Assembly: GCA_016198585.1 (NCBI GenBank)
Contig: JACQII010000012.1
Span: 1-48,596, forward strand
Reading direction: 5' to 3'
Length of the DNA stretch: 48,596 bases
Origin: Candidatus Aenigmatarchaeota archaeon
GTDB lineage: Archaea; Aenigmatarchaeota; Aenigmatarchaeia; QMZP01
A program made the translations under genes and the position numbers. A model generated the notes under the pieces. It was not told the origin of the DNA, made no database searches, and worked only from the letters and a program-made list of their open reading frames with translations. Shown piece by piece: positions 32,396-39,552 of the stretch (the stretch's first letter is position 1; each line of letters opens with the position of its first letter).

Positions 32396-32965
32396 ATGGC
32401 GTCCCTCAAGTCGATGTCCGTCGCTGACCTCCGTCGCGAGTTGGAGCGTCGCGAGAAAGGCGGCAAGAAACTGCAGGCGCAGCACGCGAAGCTGGCGAAG
32501 CGCCTGGCGGCGATCGATGCGGAACTGGCCGAGCTCGGGGTCGATGTCCCGGCGCGTGGCCGCCGTGGCAGGAAGCCTGGCCCGAAGCCCGGCCGCAAGC
32601 GGGGTCGGCCCGCGAAGGGCGACGGGCGAAGCCGCCGCGTGAAGAACGCCATGACGCTCCTCCAGGCGATCCTGAAGGGCGTACCCACCGGCAAGACCGT
32701 GAGCCCGGCGGAGGCAGCCACGGCGGCCAAGGCGGCCGGCTATCGGTCGGCGGGCCAGAACTTCGGCCAGCAGGTGGCCACGTGCCTCTCCAAGGCCAAG
32801 CAATTCAAGAGGCGCGGGCGTGGACAGTACCAGCGCGTGGGAGGCGGTGGCGGTGCCGCACCTGCGAAGGCCGCCAAGGTGTCGAAGGGCAAGCCGCGAC
32901 GGAAGCCTGGGCGACCGAAGGGCTCCAAGAACAAGCCGAAGACCGAGATGACGGCAGCAGCATGA
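32396..32965 (+). CDS. AT-hook-containing coiled-coil DNA-binding protein
   Basis: 189 residues. N-terminal coiled coil (MSVADLRRELERREKGGKKL to about residue 50), then AT-hook cores RKPGPKPGRKRGRP (about 60-75), a central winged-helix-like region (AMTLLQAILKGVPTGKTVSP, about 85-150) and a second AT-hook KPGRPKGSKNK at the C-terminus. The layout matches bacterial AT-hook proteins (common in planctomycetes and myxobacteria) more than archaeal ones, which suggests inter-domain transfer. Probably an architectural or regulatory protein of the element. Confidence 0.7.
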   Translation: MASLKSMSVADLRRELERREKGGKKLQAQHAKLAKRLAAIDAELAELGVDVPARGRRGRKPGPKPGRKRGRPAKGDGRSRRVKNAMTLLQAILKGVPTGKTVSPAEAATAAKAAGYRSAGQNFGQQVATCLSKAKQFKRRGRGQYQRVGGGGGAAPAKAAKVSKGKPRRKPGRPKGSKNKPKTEMTAAA

Positions 32966-33200
32966 CCGCGAAGCCACCGGGCGAGGCACTGCCGGGCAAC
33001 ATCTTGCGCCGTTGAACGGGAAGGCCTCCACGGCGCGTGGGCGAATGGCATGCTGCCTGTACAGGGGGACTTGATCCTCGCCATGGGTGTGGGTAACGGG
33101 CTGTCGACACCGCCGTCGCGATTGAGGAGTGGCTTGTCCAGATCTTGACTGCGCTAGCGCGGCGTACTCGAATGAGGCACACCTCCCTAGGAGACTTGCC

Positions 33201-33335
33201 ATGGCCAAGAAGACCCGAACGGCCCACCGCGACGCGGGAGACGGCCAGTTCGTCACGAAGAAGTATGCCGACGCGCACCCGAAGACCACGGTGAAGGAGC
33301 ATAACCCTGTCGGCAAGCGCAAGCCGAAGAAGTAG
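33201..33335 (+). CDS. 44-residue basic protein (MAKKTRTAHRDAG type)
   Basis: Opens MAKKTRTAHRDAGDGQFVTK and continues KYADAHPKTTV with a lysine-rich end. I recall very similar tiny proteins on bacterial plasmids and phages, often mislabelled as transporters; function unknown. SD-like TAGGAGA precedes ATG by about 9 bp. Its upstream TTGCCATGG context is like that of the AT-hook gene. Confidence 0.65.
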   Translation: MAKKTRTAHRDAGDGQFVTKKYADAHPKTTVKEHNPVGKRKPKK

Positions 33336-33346
33336 CGCGCAGTCCC

Positions 33347-33841
33347 GTGCACGGGCCCGTCTTCAGCAACATCGGCCATCTGATCCAGATCGCCGAGACC
33401 GCCTTCGATCGTTCAGACCGGCTTCTCGAGCGCAGCTTTCCTCGGATGCCTGGTGGTCGGCGCATAGGAGCGCCGGATCGGAGGTCCCGGTCGTTTCGAC
33501 ATGCGCTCGTCGCGATCGTCTTCGCCAGCATTGCCATGGAGGCAATTGTGTTCGCCGAGTTACGGAGGACCGGTAGCAAGACGCGCGCGAAACGTGTGAG
33601 CCAGATGAGCTACCGCACCCAGCTTCGGGCGGTAGGCGTCACGGACGAGCAGCTCTTGCTCGCTGCCGAGCGGTTGCAGGACGTCAGGAACGAAATCGTT
33701 CACGAGAAGCTGATCGTGATGGGTGATCGTGCGGACCTGCGTCGGCTAAGAGGACGCACTGCCCAGGACGAGGCCCGCTATGCGGTCGCTTGCCTCTTCG
33801 GACTGAGGCAACACCTAACTATCCGCGCCGATGCAGGCTAG
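33347..33841 (+). CDS. HEPN-like all-helical protein with R-x4-H motif
   Basis: 164 residues, helical. ALVAIVFASIAMEAIVFAEL (about 53-72) is a buried or amphipathic helix; near residues 113-119 is VRNEIVHEK, which contains R-N-x3-H, the catalytic signature of HEPN ribonucleases. No MNT or other antitoxin is beside it. Start is GTG at 33347 and uncertain. It ends right where the attachment region begins. Candidate stand-alone toxin or defence RNase. Confidence 0.55.
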   Translation: MHGPVFSNIGHLIQIAETAFDRSDRLLERSFPRMPGGRRIGAPDRRSRSFRHALVAIVFASIAMEAIVFAELRRTGSKTRAKRVSQMSYRTQLRAVGVTDEQLLLAAERLQDVRNEIVHEKLIVMGDRADLRRLRGRTAQDEARYAVACLFGLRQHLTIRADAG

Positions 33842-33865
33842 CGCCCGATGCCGCTTGCAACTGCC

Positions 33866-33887
33866 GGCAACAATCCGGGCAACAATC
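33866..33887 (+). repeat. Left arm repeats of the attachment site (2 x GGCAACAATC)
   Basis: GGCAACAATC at 33866-33875 and again at 33878-33887, 12-bp period. The same pair with the same period and orientation lies at 34132-34152 on the other side of the tRNA-like core. Such paired short repeats flanking an att core are typical arm-type integrase binding sites. Confidence 0.6.
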
Positions 33888-34012
33888 GGCCAGCAGAACG
33901 TGCCCATTCCGGTCAACTACGTGCAAGCGCGGCCGAGCAGCCCCACGCGCACAGGTGCTTGCGCAGCCAGCAGTTGGGGCGACGCGCGCGCACATGCTCG
34001 CGCGGCCGAGCG

Positions 34013-34061
34013 CGGCTTCCTAAACCGGGGGTCGCAGGTTCGATTCCTGCCGGGCGCACCA
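34013..34061 (+). other. tRNA-Arg(CCT) 3' end, candidate attP core
   Basis: The last two-thirds of a tRNA-Arg: anticodon loop TTCCTAA (anticodon CCT), T arm GCAGG-TTCGATT-CCTGC (34034-34050), acceptor 3' strand CGGGCGC (34051-34057), discriminator A and encoded CCA (34059-34061). The 5' half is not intact: no pairing acceptor strand lies at the right place, though a weak D-arm-like GCTC...GAGC exists at 33996-34011. This is what an attP looks like: element DNA carrying the 3' end of the target tRNA gene, just upstream of the integrase. Confidence 0.65.
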
Positions 34062-34131
34062 CCATAAACGCCTACAGAATAGCAACTTCCGACGCAGCGG
34101 CCGCCCAGGCAGGTGGCCGGGACTTGCCTCG

Positions 34132-34152
34132 GGCAACAATTTGGGCAACAAT
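34132..34152 (+). repeat. Right arm repeats of the attachment site (2 x GGCAACAAT)
   Basis: GGCAACAAT at 34132-34140 and 34144-34152, 12-bp period, identical orientation to the left pair, overlapping the start of the integrase reading frame. Binding of integrase here would also repress its own gene. Confidence 0.6.
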
Positions 34153-35226
34153 CCTGGCGTGGAACCCGCCCGGAACAGCCCGCCCCGGACCAGCCGGAAG
34201 CCGCCCCAGCGGAAGGCCCGGCTGAGCAACATTGCCGCCCGGCGGACGGCCGCGGGCTGGAGGTGGCGTGCCAACTGGTTCCACGACAGCGTTCGCGAGT
34301 GGGGCCCTATGCGGGCCAGCCAGGAGGAAGCCTACCAGGACTTCCTGGCCATGCGCGGACACCGGCAGGAGCTGCCGAAGGCCGTCCTCACGCTGAAGGA
34401 GGCGATCGACCGGCTGATCGAGGTCTCGCGGAACAAGGGCCTCGCCGAGCAGACGATCGAGGACCACTACCGCGCACGCGGCAAGCTCTTCCTGTCGGCC
34501 TGGGCCCCGGACACCCTGCTGAGCCGGATCGACCGCAAGGAGGTCGAGTGGTTCATCAAGGTGCGCCGCGAGAAGCACAGCGTGACCGACTCGACCATCT
34601 ACCACGACCTCGCCGTCCTCCACCGGCTGTTCGAGGTGACCGGGACGCCGAACCCGGTCAAGGACGTCGAGCGTCCCAAGCCGCGCGAGGCCAAGCGCGC
34701 CTTCTTCACCAAGGCGGAGGTTGAGCAGGTCATCGCGAAGGTCCGCGGCTCGGGCCTGCCGGCCTCCAAGCGCCACGCCGACGTGCTGACGCTGCTGTTC
34801 GCCACCGGCATGCGCGCCACCGAGGTCGAGCGGCTGCGCGTCAAGGACGTCGAGCTGGGCCACGGCCGCATCTGGGTCCGCGGCAAGAACAAGCCGCGCG
34901 AGCTGCCGATCGCGAGCCACCTTCGGCCAGTGCTGGCCCGCCTCGTCAAGGACGGCGACCCCGAGGAGCCCATCATCCCGGGCGGGGCCTACTACCTCGC
35001 GCGCATGTGCAAGGTGTGGCAGGCCCGGCTCAAGCTGCCCGCGCTCTCGGCCCGCGCGCTCCGCCACTCCTTCGCGACCGCCCTGCTGGACGGCGGCTGC
35101 CCGGTCCACGTCGCGCAGCAGCTCATGGGCCACGCGGATCTCGAGACGACGGCCCGCTACCTCCACACGCGGGATCAGTCCCTGCGCGACGCCGTCGAGC
35201 TGCTCCGGCAAACGCCGGCTGCCTGA
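34141..35226 (+). CDS. Tyrosine recombinase/integrase (second)
   Basis: About 361 residues. N-terminal basic segment, SAM-like domain (about 85-175: LKEAIDRLIEVSRNKGLAEQ, HYRARGKLFL) and catalytic domain: Arg in LLFATGMRATEVERLRV, Lys strand in WVRGKNKPRELPI, ARALRHSFATALL (H-x-x-R), QQLMGHADLETTARYLH with the nucleophile Tyr. A XerC/D-like phage integrase. The start is uncertain: TTG 34141 and GTG 34159 are in frame, and the frame is open back to the tRNA-like core. It abuts the att site and faces two HTH genes that may encode excisionases. Confidence 0.9.
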   Translation: MGNNPGVEPARNSPPRTSRKPPQRKARLSNIAARRTAAGWRWRANWFHDSVREWGPMRASQEEAYQDFLAMRGHRQELPKAVLTLKEAIDRLIEVSRNKGLAEQTIEDHYRARGKLFLSAWAPDTLLSRIDRKEVEWFIKVRREKHSVTDSTIYHDLAVLHRLFEVTGTPNPVKDVERPKPREAKRAFFTKAEVEQVIAKVRGSGLPASKRHADVLTLLFATGMRATEVERLRVKDVELGHGRIWVRGKNKPRELPIASHLRPVLARLVKDGDPEEPIIPGGAYYLARMCKVWQARLKLPALSARALRHSFATALLDGGCPVHVAQQLMGHADLETTARYLHTRDQSLRDAVELLRQTPAA

Positions 35227-35443
35227 TGACCAGCCGCTGCCTCGCCAGCTGATCGGCCGGCTCGGTCCAACGGCCGTCGAGCCAGGCGTCGAGATCTTCG
35301 GCCCGGACCCGGTAGTGCCGGCGCGACAGCCGCAGCAGCCGGGGGAACCGCCCCAGCGCGCTCCAGCGCTTGAGGGTCGCCGGCGGGACACGGAGGCGCC
35401 GGGCAACCTCGTCGAGCGTGAGCAATTCCTCATGGCCGTCCAT
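35123..35443 (-). CDS. HTH_17 / excisionase-like DNA-binding protein (1)
   Basis: 106 residues; N-terminal MerR-like helix-turn-helix: ELLTLDEVARRLRVPPATLKRW, then GRFPRLLRLSRRHYRVRAEDLDAWLDG. This is the excisionase (Xis/AlpA) pattern. It starts inside the end of the preceding HTH gene (14-base overlap) and runs about 100 bases antisense into the integrase 3' end; the C-terminal Arg/Gly-rich part may not be folded. Confidence 0.72.
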   Translation of the reverse strand: MDGHEELLTLDEVARRLRVPPATLKRWSALGRFPRLLRLSRRHYRVRAEDLDAWLDGRWTEPADQLARQRLVIRQPAFAGAARRRRAGTDPACGGSGPSSRDPRGP

Positions 35444-35711
35444 GGTCCGGCAGCCTCGCGGATGGAGACGCGTCGTCGGCCGTGCCGGCGAGGGTCGCCG
35501 TGAGCCGGCGGAGGTCGTCCAACCGATAGCGGACCGTCCTCCGCGAAGCCGTGCCGGTCCCGATGCGCACGCACGGCAGCAGGCCGGCCCGAGTCCACCG
35601 GCGGATCGAGGTCGGATGGACGCGGAAGTAGGCGGCCGCTTCCTGCGTGGTGAGCAGCTCGCCCGAGACAGCTTCGTGCTCAGCATGCTCGAAGGGTTCA
35701 CGTGCGTGCAT
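35430..35711 (-). CDS. HTH_17 / excisionase-like DNA-binding protein (2)
   Basis: 93 residues: ELLTTQEAAAYFRVHPTSIRRW (HTH), AGLLPCVRIGTGTASRRTVRY and LDDLRRL, again the excisionase-type winged helix. A GGAGG sits six bases before the ATG. The two HTH proteins are paralogues in tandem, possibly acting as a heterodimeric directionality factor for the adjacent integrase. Confidence 0.75.
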   Translation of the reverse strand: MHAREPFEHAEHEAVSGELLTTQEAAAYFRVHPTSIRRWTRAGLLPCVRIGTGTASRRTVRYRLDDLRRLTATLAGTADDASPSARLPDHGRP

Positions 35712-35759
35712 CGACGATCCTCCGCGCGCGCCAGCGATCACCTGCATGCATTCTCGTGC

Positions 35760-36437
35760 TCACTTTCGGGCTCCCTCGCCAAGCACCAACTTCACCAACT
35801 CACCAACCTCACCCTCTTCCAGCTCCCTGCACACCAACTGACCCTCTGGGTCGGGAGGCTGAGGGCTGCCTGCCCTCGCCCGACCGCTGCTGCTGCCGCG
35901 ATCGGAACCTGAAGCCCCAGGCCCCCGCCCCGCCCACCGCCTGGGGGGAGCGGAGGCCTGGCTGCTCCCTACGTCTCGGCGCCGCCCGCGGCGTCGTCCT
36001 GGCCACCCATGGCCAGATGCTCGTAGGCCTTCGCCGCCACGAGCTGGACCTTCGGCAGGTCGCCGACCGCGAACCTGCTCGTCTCCTTGAACCCGTCGGC
36101 GTCGCGGTACGTCCTCGTGATCCGGATCGACGGCAACTTCACCTGCGCGCCGTCCTTGTCGACGACGTTGATCCAGACCGAGGCCGTCACGCCGCCGGCG
36201 CGGAACGTCCTCACGGGCTTCGTCTTCTCGCTCATGCTTCATCACCTCCTCTCGCTCTCGGTTGAACTCGTCCCCTTGCGGGACGGAAACTGCACCCTGC
36301 GCGCGATCCCGGCCCCCCTCCTCGGGGGGCTCGGGATTGTTCAACTCGTTCTCGCAGTCGAGGCACACGTCCTCGCCGCGCGGCGTCTCGTCGCCGCAGC
36401 GGTCGCAACGCCAGCACCCAGGCACGTACACGGACAT
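35760..36437 (-). CDS. Zinc-ribbon protein; only the N-terminal ~65 residues are credible
   Basis: Opens with CDRCGDETPRGEDVCLDC (a zinc ribbon) after GCWRC, then an acidic linker ELNNPEPPEEGG. The frame does not stop before the next gene (36235-35969) but runs through it to 35760; in another phase a TGA falls exactly in that gene's SD (GAGGAGGTGATGA). So either a frameshift lies near 36300 or the tail is a chance extension. GGAGGTGAT lies just before a GTG at 36431, probably the true start. Confidence 0.35.
   Translation of the reverse strand: MSVYVPGCWRCDRCGDETPRGEDVCLDCENELNNPEPPEEGGRDRAQGAVSVPQGDEFNREREEVMKHEREDEAREDVPRRRRDGLGLDQRRRQGRRAGEVAVDPDHEDVPRRRRVQGDEQVRGRRPAEGPARGGEGLRASGHGWPGRRRGRRRDVGSSQASAPPRRWAGRGPGASGSDRGSSSGRARAGSPQPPDPEGQLVCRELEEGEVGELVKLVLGEGARK
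35784..35838 (+). repeat. CACCAAC iteron-like repeats
   Basis: CACCAAC at 35784-35790, 35793-35799, 35801-35807 and 35832-35838, in the ~250-bp gap upstream of the HTH pair. May be binding sites for the HTH proteins or a replication/partition protein; the same bases are also the far C-terminal end of an open minus-strand frame. Confidence 0.4.
35969..36235 (-). CDS. Conserved element protein, 88 residues (MSEKTKPVRTF type)
   Basis: Reads MSEKTKPVRTFRAGGVTASV, then INVVDKDGAQVKLPSIRITR and YRDADGFKETSRFAVGDLPK and a helical end. I recall similar ~90-residue proteins on bacterial and archaeal mobile elements; strand-rich, single-domain, function unknown. GAGGAGGTGATG is a strong SD before the ATG. 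Confidence 0.7.
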   Translation of the reverse strand: MSEKTKPVRTFRAGGVTASVWINVVDKDGAQVKLPSIRITRTYRDADGFKETSRFAVGDLPKVQLVAAKAYEHLAMGGQDDAAGGAET

Positions 36438-36624
36438 CACCTCCGCGCCTGCCTTCCGCGGACCGCCCCTTCGGGGTTTCGCGCCCCGCAGGGCCGGAAG
36501 ACCTGAAGTGGGCGCGTCCGCGACGCCAAGGAGGTGATCCGCGACAACGTGCCGGAGTGCGCGTGCGACGCGAGCGGCGCGAGCGCCGGCAAGGCGACGG
36601 GTGCCGAGGCGAGAACGCCCGAGC

Positions 36625-37551
36625 TCACGAGGCTGCATCGCGCGCCTCCTTCGCGGCCGCGCGCCAGCGGGCCACAAGGTCGGCCCAGCGGAACTGGCGC
36701 TTCTCGATGGCCGCCGCGTCGGTGATGAGGACCTTCCGATGGACGAGCGCGCGCAGCTCGGCCGTCGCGCCCAGAGGATCGGGCCGGTCAGCAGCCGCCG
36801 GCGCGGGCAGCCCAGCGTCGGGCAGCGGCGCTCCCGCAGCGCGGTCGCCCGTAGGCCCGGCCACCAGGGCCGCGAGCGTGCGACGCACCATGCCAGCCTT
36901 CGCGCGCGTGGCCGCGACGAGGACGGCGCCGTCGACCGTCCGGTCGGCCGCCAGCCGCGCGAGCCGGTCGGCCTCGTAGGCGGCCGTGTTCGCGTCGCAA
37001 ACCTGGATCGCGATGCGCAGGCCGTCGTCCAGGACCAGGAGACGGTCGGGCAGGACGCCGCTGATGTTCCCCGGGCGGATGCTGCGCGCGCCTTCGACGT
37101 CGCGCGTGAACGATCCCTCCGACCGCCGGCACAGGGCCTCGTGGAGCGTGCCCGTGTCCTCCTTCAGGAGCGGGATCCCACGCTCGCGGGCCCAGTCCTT
37201 GCCTTTTTCCGTGAGGCCGAAGAGCGGCTGCTTGCCGATCGCGCCCGTCCTGGTGATGAACCCCGCCTTCAGCAGGAAGCTGCGGGCCCGCCCTTCGGCG
37301 TTGCGGTCCATGCCCAGGGCGTCGGCGCGCTCGTCGATGGTCGCTTCCGGATGGCGCGCGACATGCTCCAGCAGGCGGGCGCAGTCGTCGCTCAGGGCGG
37401 GCGTGGAGGGCTTCTTGGGTCGTGCTGGTGGCACGGGCGTCGGCAGCGGCAGGGGGCCGGCGCGCGGCACGACGGCGCGGTTCAACTCCTCAAGGCTGCG
37501 GCGCGCCACCTCGGCGAGGGTCGGGCGCGGCCTCTCGTGCTCAGCGCTCAT
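36625..37551 (-). CDS. Winged-helix plus nuclease-fold protein resembling Replic_Relax relaxases
   Basis: 308 residues. Pro-rich N-terminus, then a wHTH (about 55-120: CARLLEHVARHPEATIDERAD, LKAGFITRTGAIGKQPLF, LTEKGKDWARE), then a domain with LHEALCRR, GVLPDRLLVLDDGLRIAIQV and YEADRLARL: an H...PD...(I/V)xV pattern like the restriction-endonuclease-like fold of Replic_Relax proteins in actinobacterial and archaeal conjugative elements. Those nick or bind the transfer origin beside a TraG/HerA ATPase, and such an ATPase is encoded just upstream here. Family assignment is inference. SD CGGAGGG before ATG. Confidence 0.5.
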   Translation of the reverse strand: MSAEHERPRPTLAEVARRSLEELNRAVVPRAGPLPLPTPVPPARPKKPSTPALSDDCARLLEHVARHPEATIDERADALGMDRNAEGRARSFLLKAGFITRTGAIGKQPLFGLTEKGKDWARERGIPLLKEDTGTLHEALCRRSEGSFTRDVEGARSIRPGNISGVLPDRLLVLDDGLRIAIQVCDANTAAYEADRLARLAADRTVDGAVLVAATRAKAGMVRRTLAALVAGPTGDRAAGAPLPDAGLPAPAAADRPDPLGATAELRALVHRKVLITDAAAIEKRQFRWADLVARWRAAAKEARDAAS

Positions 37552-38014
37552 GCGTCCCTCCGGTGGAACCAAGGCACCGGGCCGCGCGCGCCCGGCGACC
37601 GGCGGCGCAATTGCGAGCCCCACCGACCGGTCCCGCGGCGAGCAACAGCGCCGTGACCAAGGACTGGCGCGCGGCCGAACCAAGGCGTGGCCGCGCGTCC
37701 CCGCAGCTCGCGCCGTGCCCGCAGCGCGAAGCGGCCGTACCCTCCCGCACGATGCCTGCCGTGCGGCGCGAGCCGAGGCCCAGCGGCCGCTTCGGAGGTC
37801 CCCACCTCCCGGGACGATCGCGACCGGCCGGGACCGCGTCGCGATGGTCCTTCGCCACTCGCCAACCCGAGACGGCCGCGCAGGCCGACGTCCTGGAGGC
37901 GCGGGCGACCGGCCAGTACGAGACGGCCGCTCCTTCCTGGCGGCTCGATCCGCCGCGCGTCGCGGACGCCTCGTCCACGTGCCGTCGGCCGGCGGACGAA
38001 CGACGACTCGTCAC
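37541..38014 (-). CDS. Doubtful protein filling the gap before the relaxase-like gene
   Basis: GTG start overlaps the stop of the preceding gene (GTGA) and the end overlaps the next start by 11 bases, as in the rest of this gene train, but the translation is Arg/Gly/Ala-rich with no fold visible. A rival minus-strand frame ends exactly at ATGA of the next gene. Alternatively the ~460 bp are non-coding and contain the transfer origin; GGCCGCTCCT-type repeats occur there. Confidence 0.25.
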   Translation of the reverse strand: MTSRRSSAGRRHVDEASATRGGSSRQEGAAVSYWPVARASRTSACAAVSGWRVAKDHRDAVPAGRDRPGRWGPPKRPLGLGSRRTAGIVREGTAASRCGHGASCGDARPRLGSAARQSLVTALLLAAGPVGGARNCAAGRRARAARCLGSTGGTHER

Positions 38015-38256
38015 GGCCGCTCCTGCGTCGGCGGCGTCGTGTTCGCACCTGGCGCCCGCTGCTTCCGCTTGGCCGGCCGGCGCACCCGCTTCGGTCGGAC
38101 GCCGCCGTTCTCCGGGTCCCACTCGAGGCCCTGCGCGTCCAGCATCCGCACCAACATGAGCCCGGCCGCCCGGCCGGCGCTGAGCAGGGCGGCCCGCCGT
38201 TGCGGACTCAGCTTCTTGGCGGCCTCGGGGTCGATCTTCACGATCACGCGCTGCAT
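38011..38256 (-). CDS. Small basic protein, 81 residues
   Basis: MQRVIVKIDPEAAKKLSPQR, a helical middle (AALLSAGRAAGLMLVRMLDA) and a Lys/Arg-rich tail. SD GGAGGTG lies within the end of the ATPase gene, which it overlaps by 13 bases. It could be an accessory DNA-binding protein for the transfer ATPase. Confidence 0.55.
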   Translation of the reverse strand: MQRVIVKIDPEAAKKLSPQRRAALLSAGRAAGLMLVRMLDAQGLEWDPENGGVRPKRVRRPAKRKQRAPGANTTPPTQERP

Positions 38257-39551
38257 GGAGCACCTCCTGGAAAGGGAATGGTCAATCGGAACGGGTGGGG
38301 AAGCCGGTCGCCGGACAGGCGCGCGATGCACTGGCCGGGCGGCAGCGTCGTGAGCTCGCGCGCTTGCCGGTCGTTGAGGCCGAGGAGCCGCGCGACGTGC
38401 AGCAGCTCGGGCGGCGAGCTGTTGAACGCCAGCTTCAGCCGGCAGGCGGTGACGACGGCAGGGCTGACCATCGACACGACCTGCTCGCTGACCAGGAACC
38501 CGATGCCGAGCGCGCGCGATCTGCTGAAGAGCAGCTCGATGTCCGCGATCATCGCCGCATCCCGCGGCTGGAGCCGGATCAGGTTGCGCTGCTCGTCGAG
38601 CGAGATCAGGACGGTGCGCTGCGCGAACGGCTGGTCGCTGCGCAGCCGCCGGTGGTACAGCCAGAACAGCCTGCACGTGGTGACGAAGTCCGCGAGCATC
38701 TTGTCGACGCGCATGTCGACGATGACGAGCCGGCCGTCCTCGGCCGCCTGCATCAGTGGGAGTCCACGCTGCACGCTGAAGAGGCGCGCGCCGCCCATGA
38801 CCAGCAGGGCGTGCAGCCGCGCGACCAGGCGGTCGCGGTAGCCTTCTTCGCTCGACCGGGGCGTGTGCTTCTTGCTGCGCGCGAGCTCGTACAGGTCCAG
38901 CAGCGTCGGGATCGTGCCCTGGGCTTCCGCGCGCAGCGCCAGCTCCTCGAGCAGGCCGAGGCAGTACGCCTGCCCGGCCGTCTGCAACCCCAAGTCCAAC
39001 GTCAGGCGCGCGGACACGATCGGCATCCACTCGCGGAGCGTGACGCCCGGTGGCGGCTCAAGCGGGTTGAACCGGTCCTCGCCCTGCGGCACGTAGAGCG
39101 CGCCGGGCACGCGCAACGCCAGCGACATCAGGTCGCCGCGTACGTCGGCGGCGTACGTCCCGTCGCCGCAGCGGTTGGCCTCCTCCACGACCCGGCTCAG
39201 CGCGGTCGTCTTTCCGCTCTTCGGCGCGCCGACGAAGAGGATGCCGGTGTCCAGTTCGTCGAGGCCGTAGTGGAAGAAGGGCTGGTCGGGCAGCTCGGTG
39301 CGCCCCACGGCGACGCCGTCCGCGCCCAGTCGGTCGGCGCGCGGGTGCGGGTGGAAGTCGTCCGCGGGATCCAGCCGCAGCGCGATGGCCTTCGCGATGA
39401 GTCGCCGTCGCAGCAGGTCGCGCATCGCCGGCAGGCGGATCGCCTTCTCACGGAGCTGGTCGGCGTCCGGCCAGTACGGCGCGACGGCGTCCACGAGCCG
39501 CTCGAGGCTCATGGCATCCCATCCGGACGGCGCGGGTTGCTGCATCGCCAC
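38244..39551 (-). CDS. HerA/VirD4(TraG)-class DNA-pumping ATPase
   Basis: About 435 residues. Walker A GAPKSGKTT (about 108-116), an acidic strand TYAADVRGDLMSLAL, DRFNPLEPPPG, Walker B-like RLVIVDMRVDK and a second strand TVLISLDEQRNLIR (arginine-rich sensor), then RALGIGFLVSEQV. This is the FtsK/HerA/VirD4 family, coupling proteins that pump DNA in conjugation, packaging or repair. The VFxxE-type segment and absence of membrane helices favour a VirD4-like coupling protein without anchor. The start GTG/ATG is right after the stop of the small Cys-rich protein. Confidence 0.8.
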   Translation of the reverse strand: MAMQQPAPSGWDAMSLERLVDAVAPYWPDADQLREKAIRLPAMRDLLRRRLIAKAIALRLDPADDFHPHPRADRLGADGVAVGRTELPDQPFFHYGLDELDTGILFVGAPKSGKTTALSRVVEEANRCGDGTYAADVRGDLMSLALRVPGALYVPQGEDRFNPLEPPPGVTLREWMPIVSARLTLDLGLQTAGQAYCLGLLEELALRAEAQGTIPTLLDLYELARSKKHTPRSSEEGYRDRLVARLHALLVMGGARLFSVQRGLPLMQAAEDGRLVIVDMRVDKMLADFVTTCRLFWLYHRRLRSDQPFAQRTVLISLDEQRNLIRLQPRDAAMIADIELLFSRSRALGIGFLVSEQVVSMVSPAVVTACRLKLAFNSSPPELLHVARLLGLNDRQARELTTLPPGQCIARLSGDRLPHPFRLTIPFPGGAPCSA

Positions 39552-39552
39552 G

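Noticed and set aside
33841-34061. GCGCCCG at 33841-33847 pairs perfectly with the tRNA-Arg acceptor 3' strand, suggesting a tRNA with a ~150-nt intron
   Set aside because: No D arm follows the 5' strand and no bulge-helix-bulge can be drawn; the flanking arm repeats fit an attachment site better.
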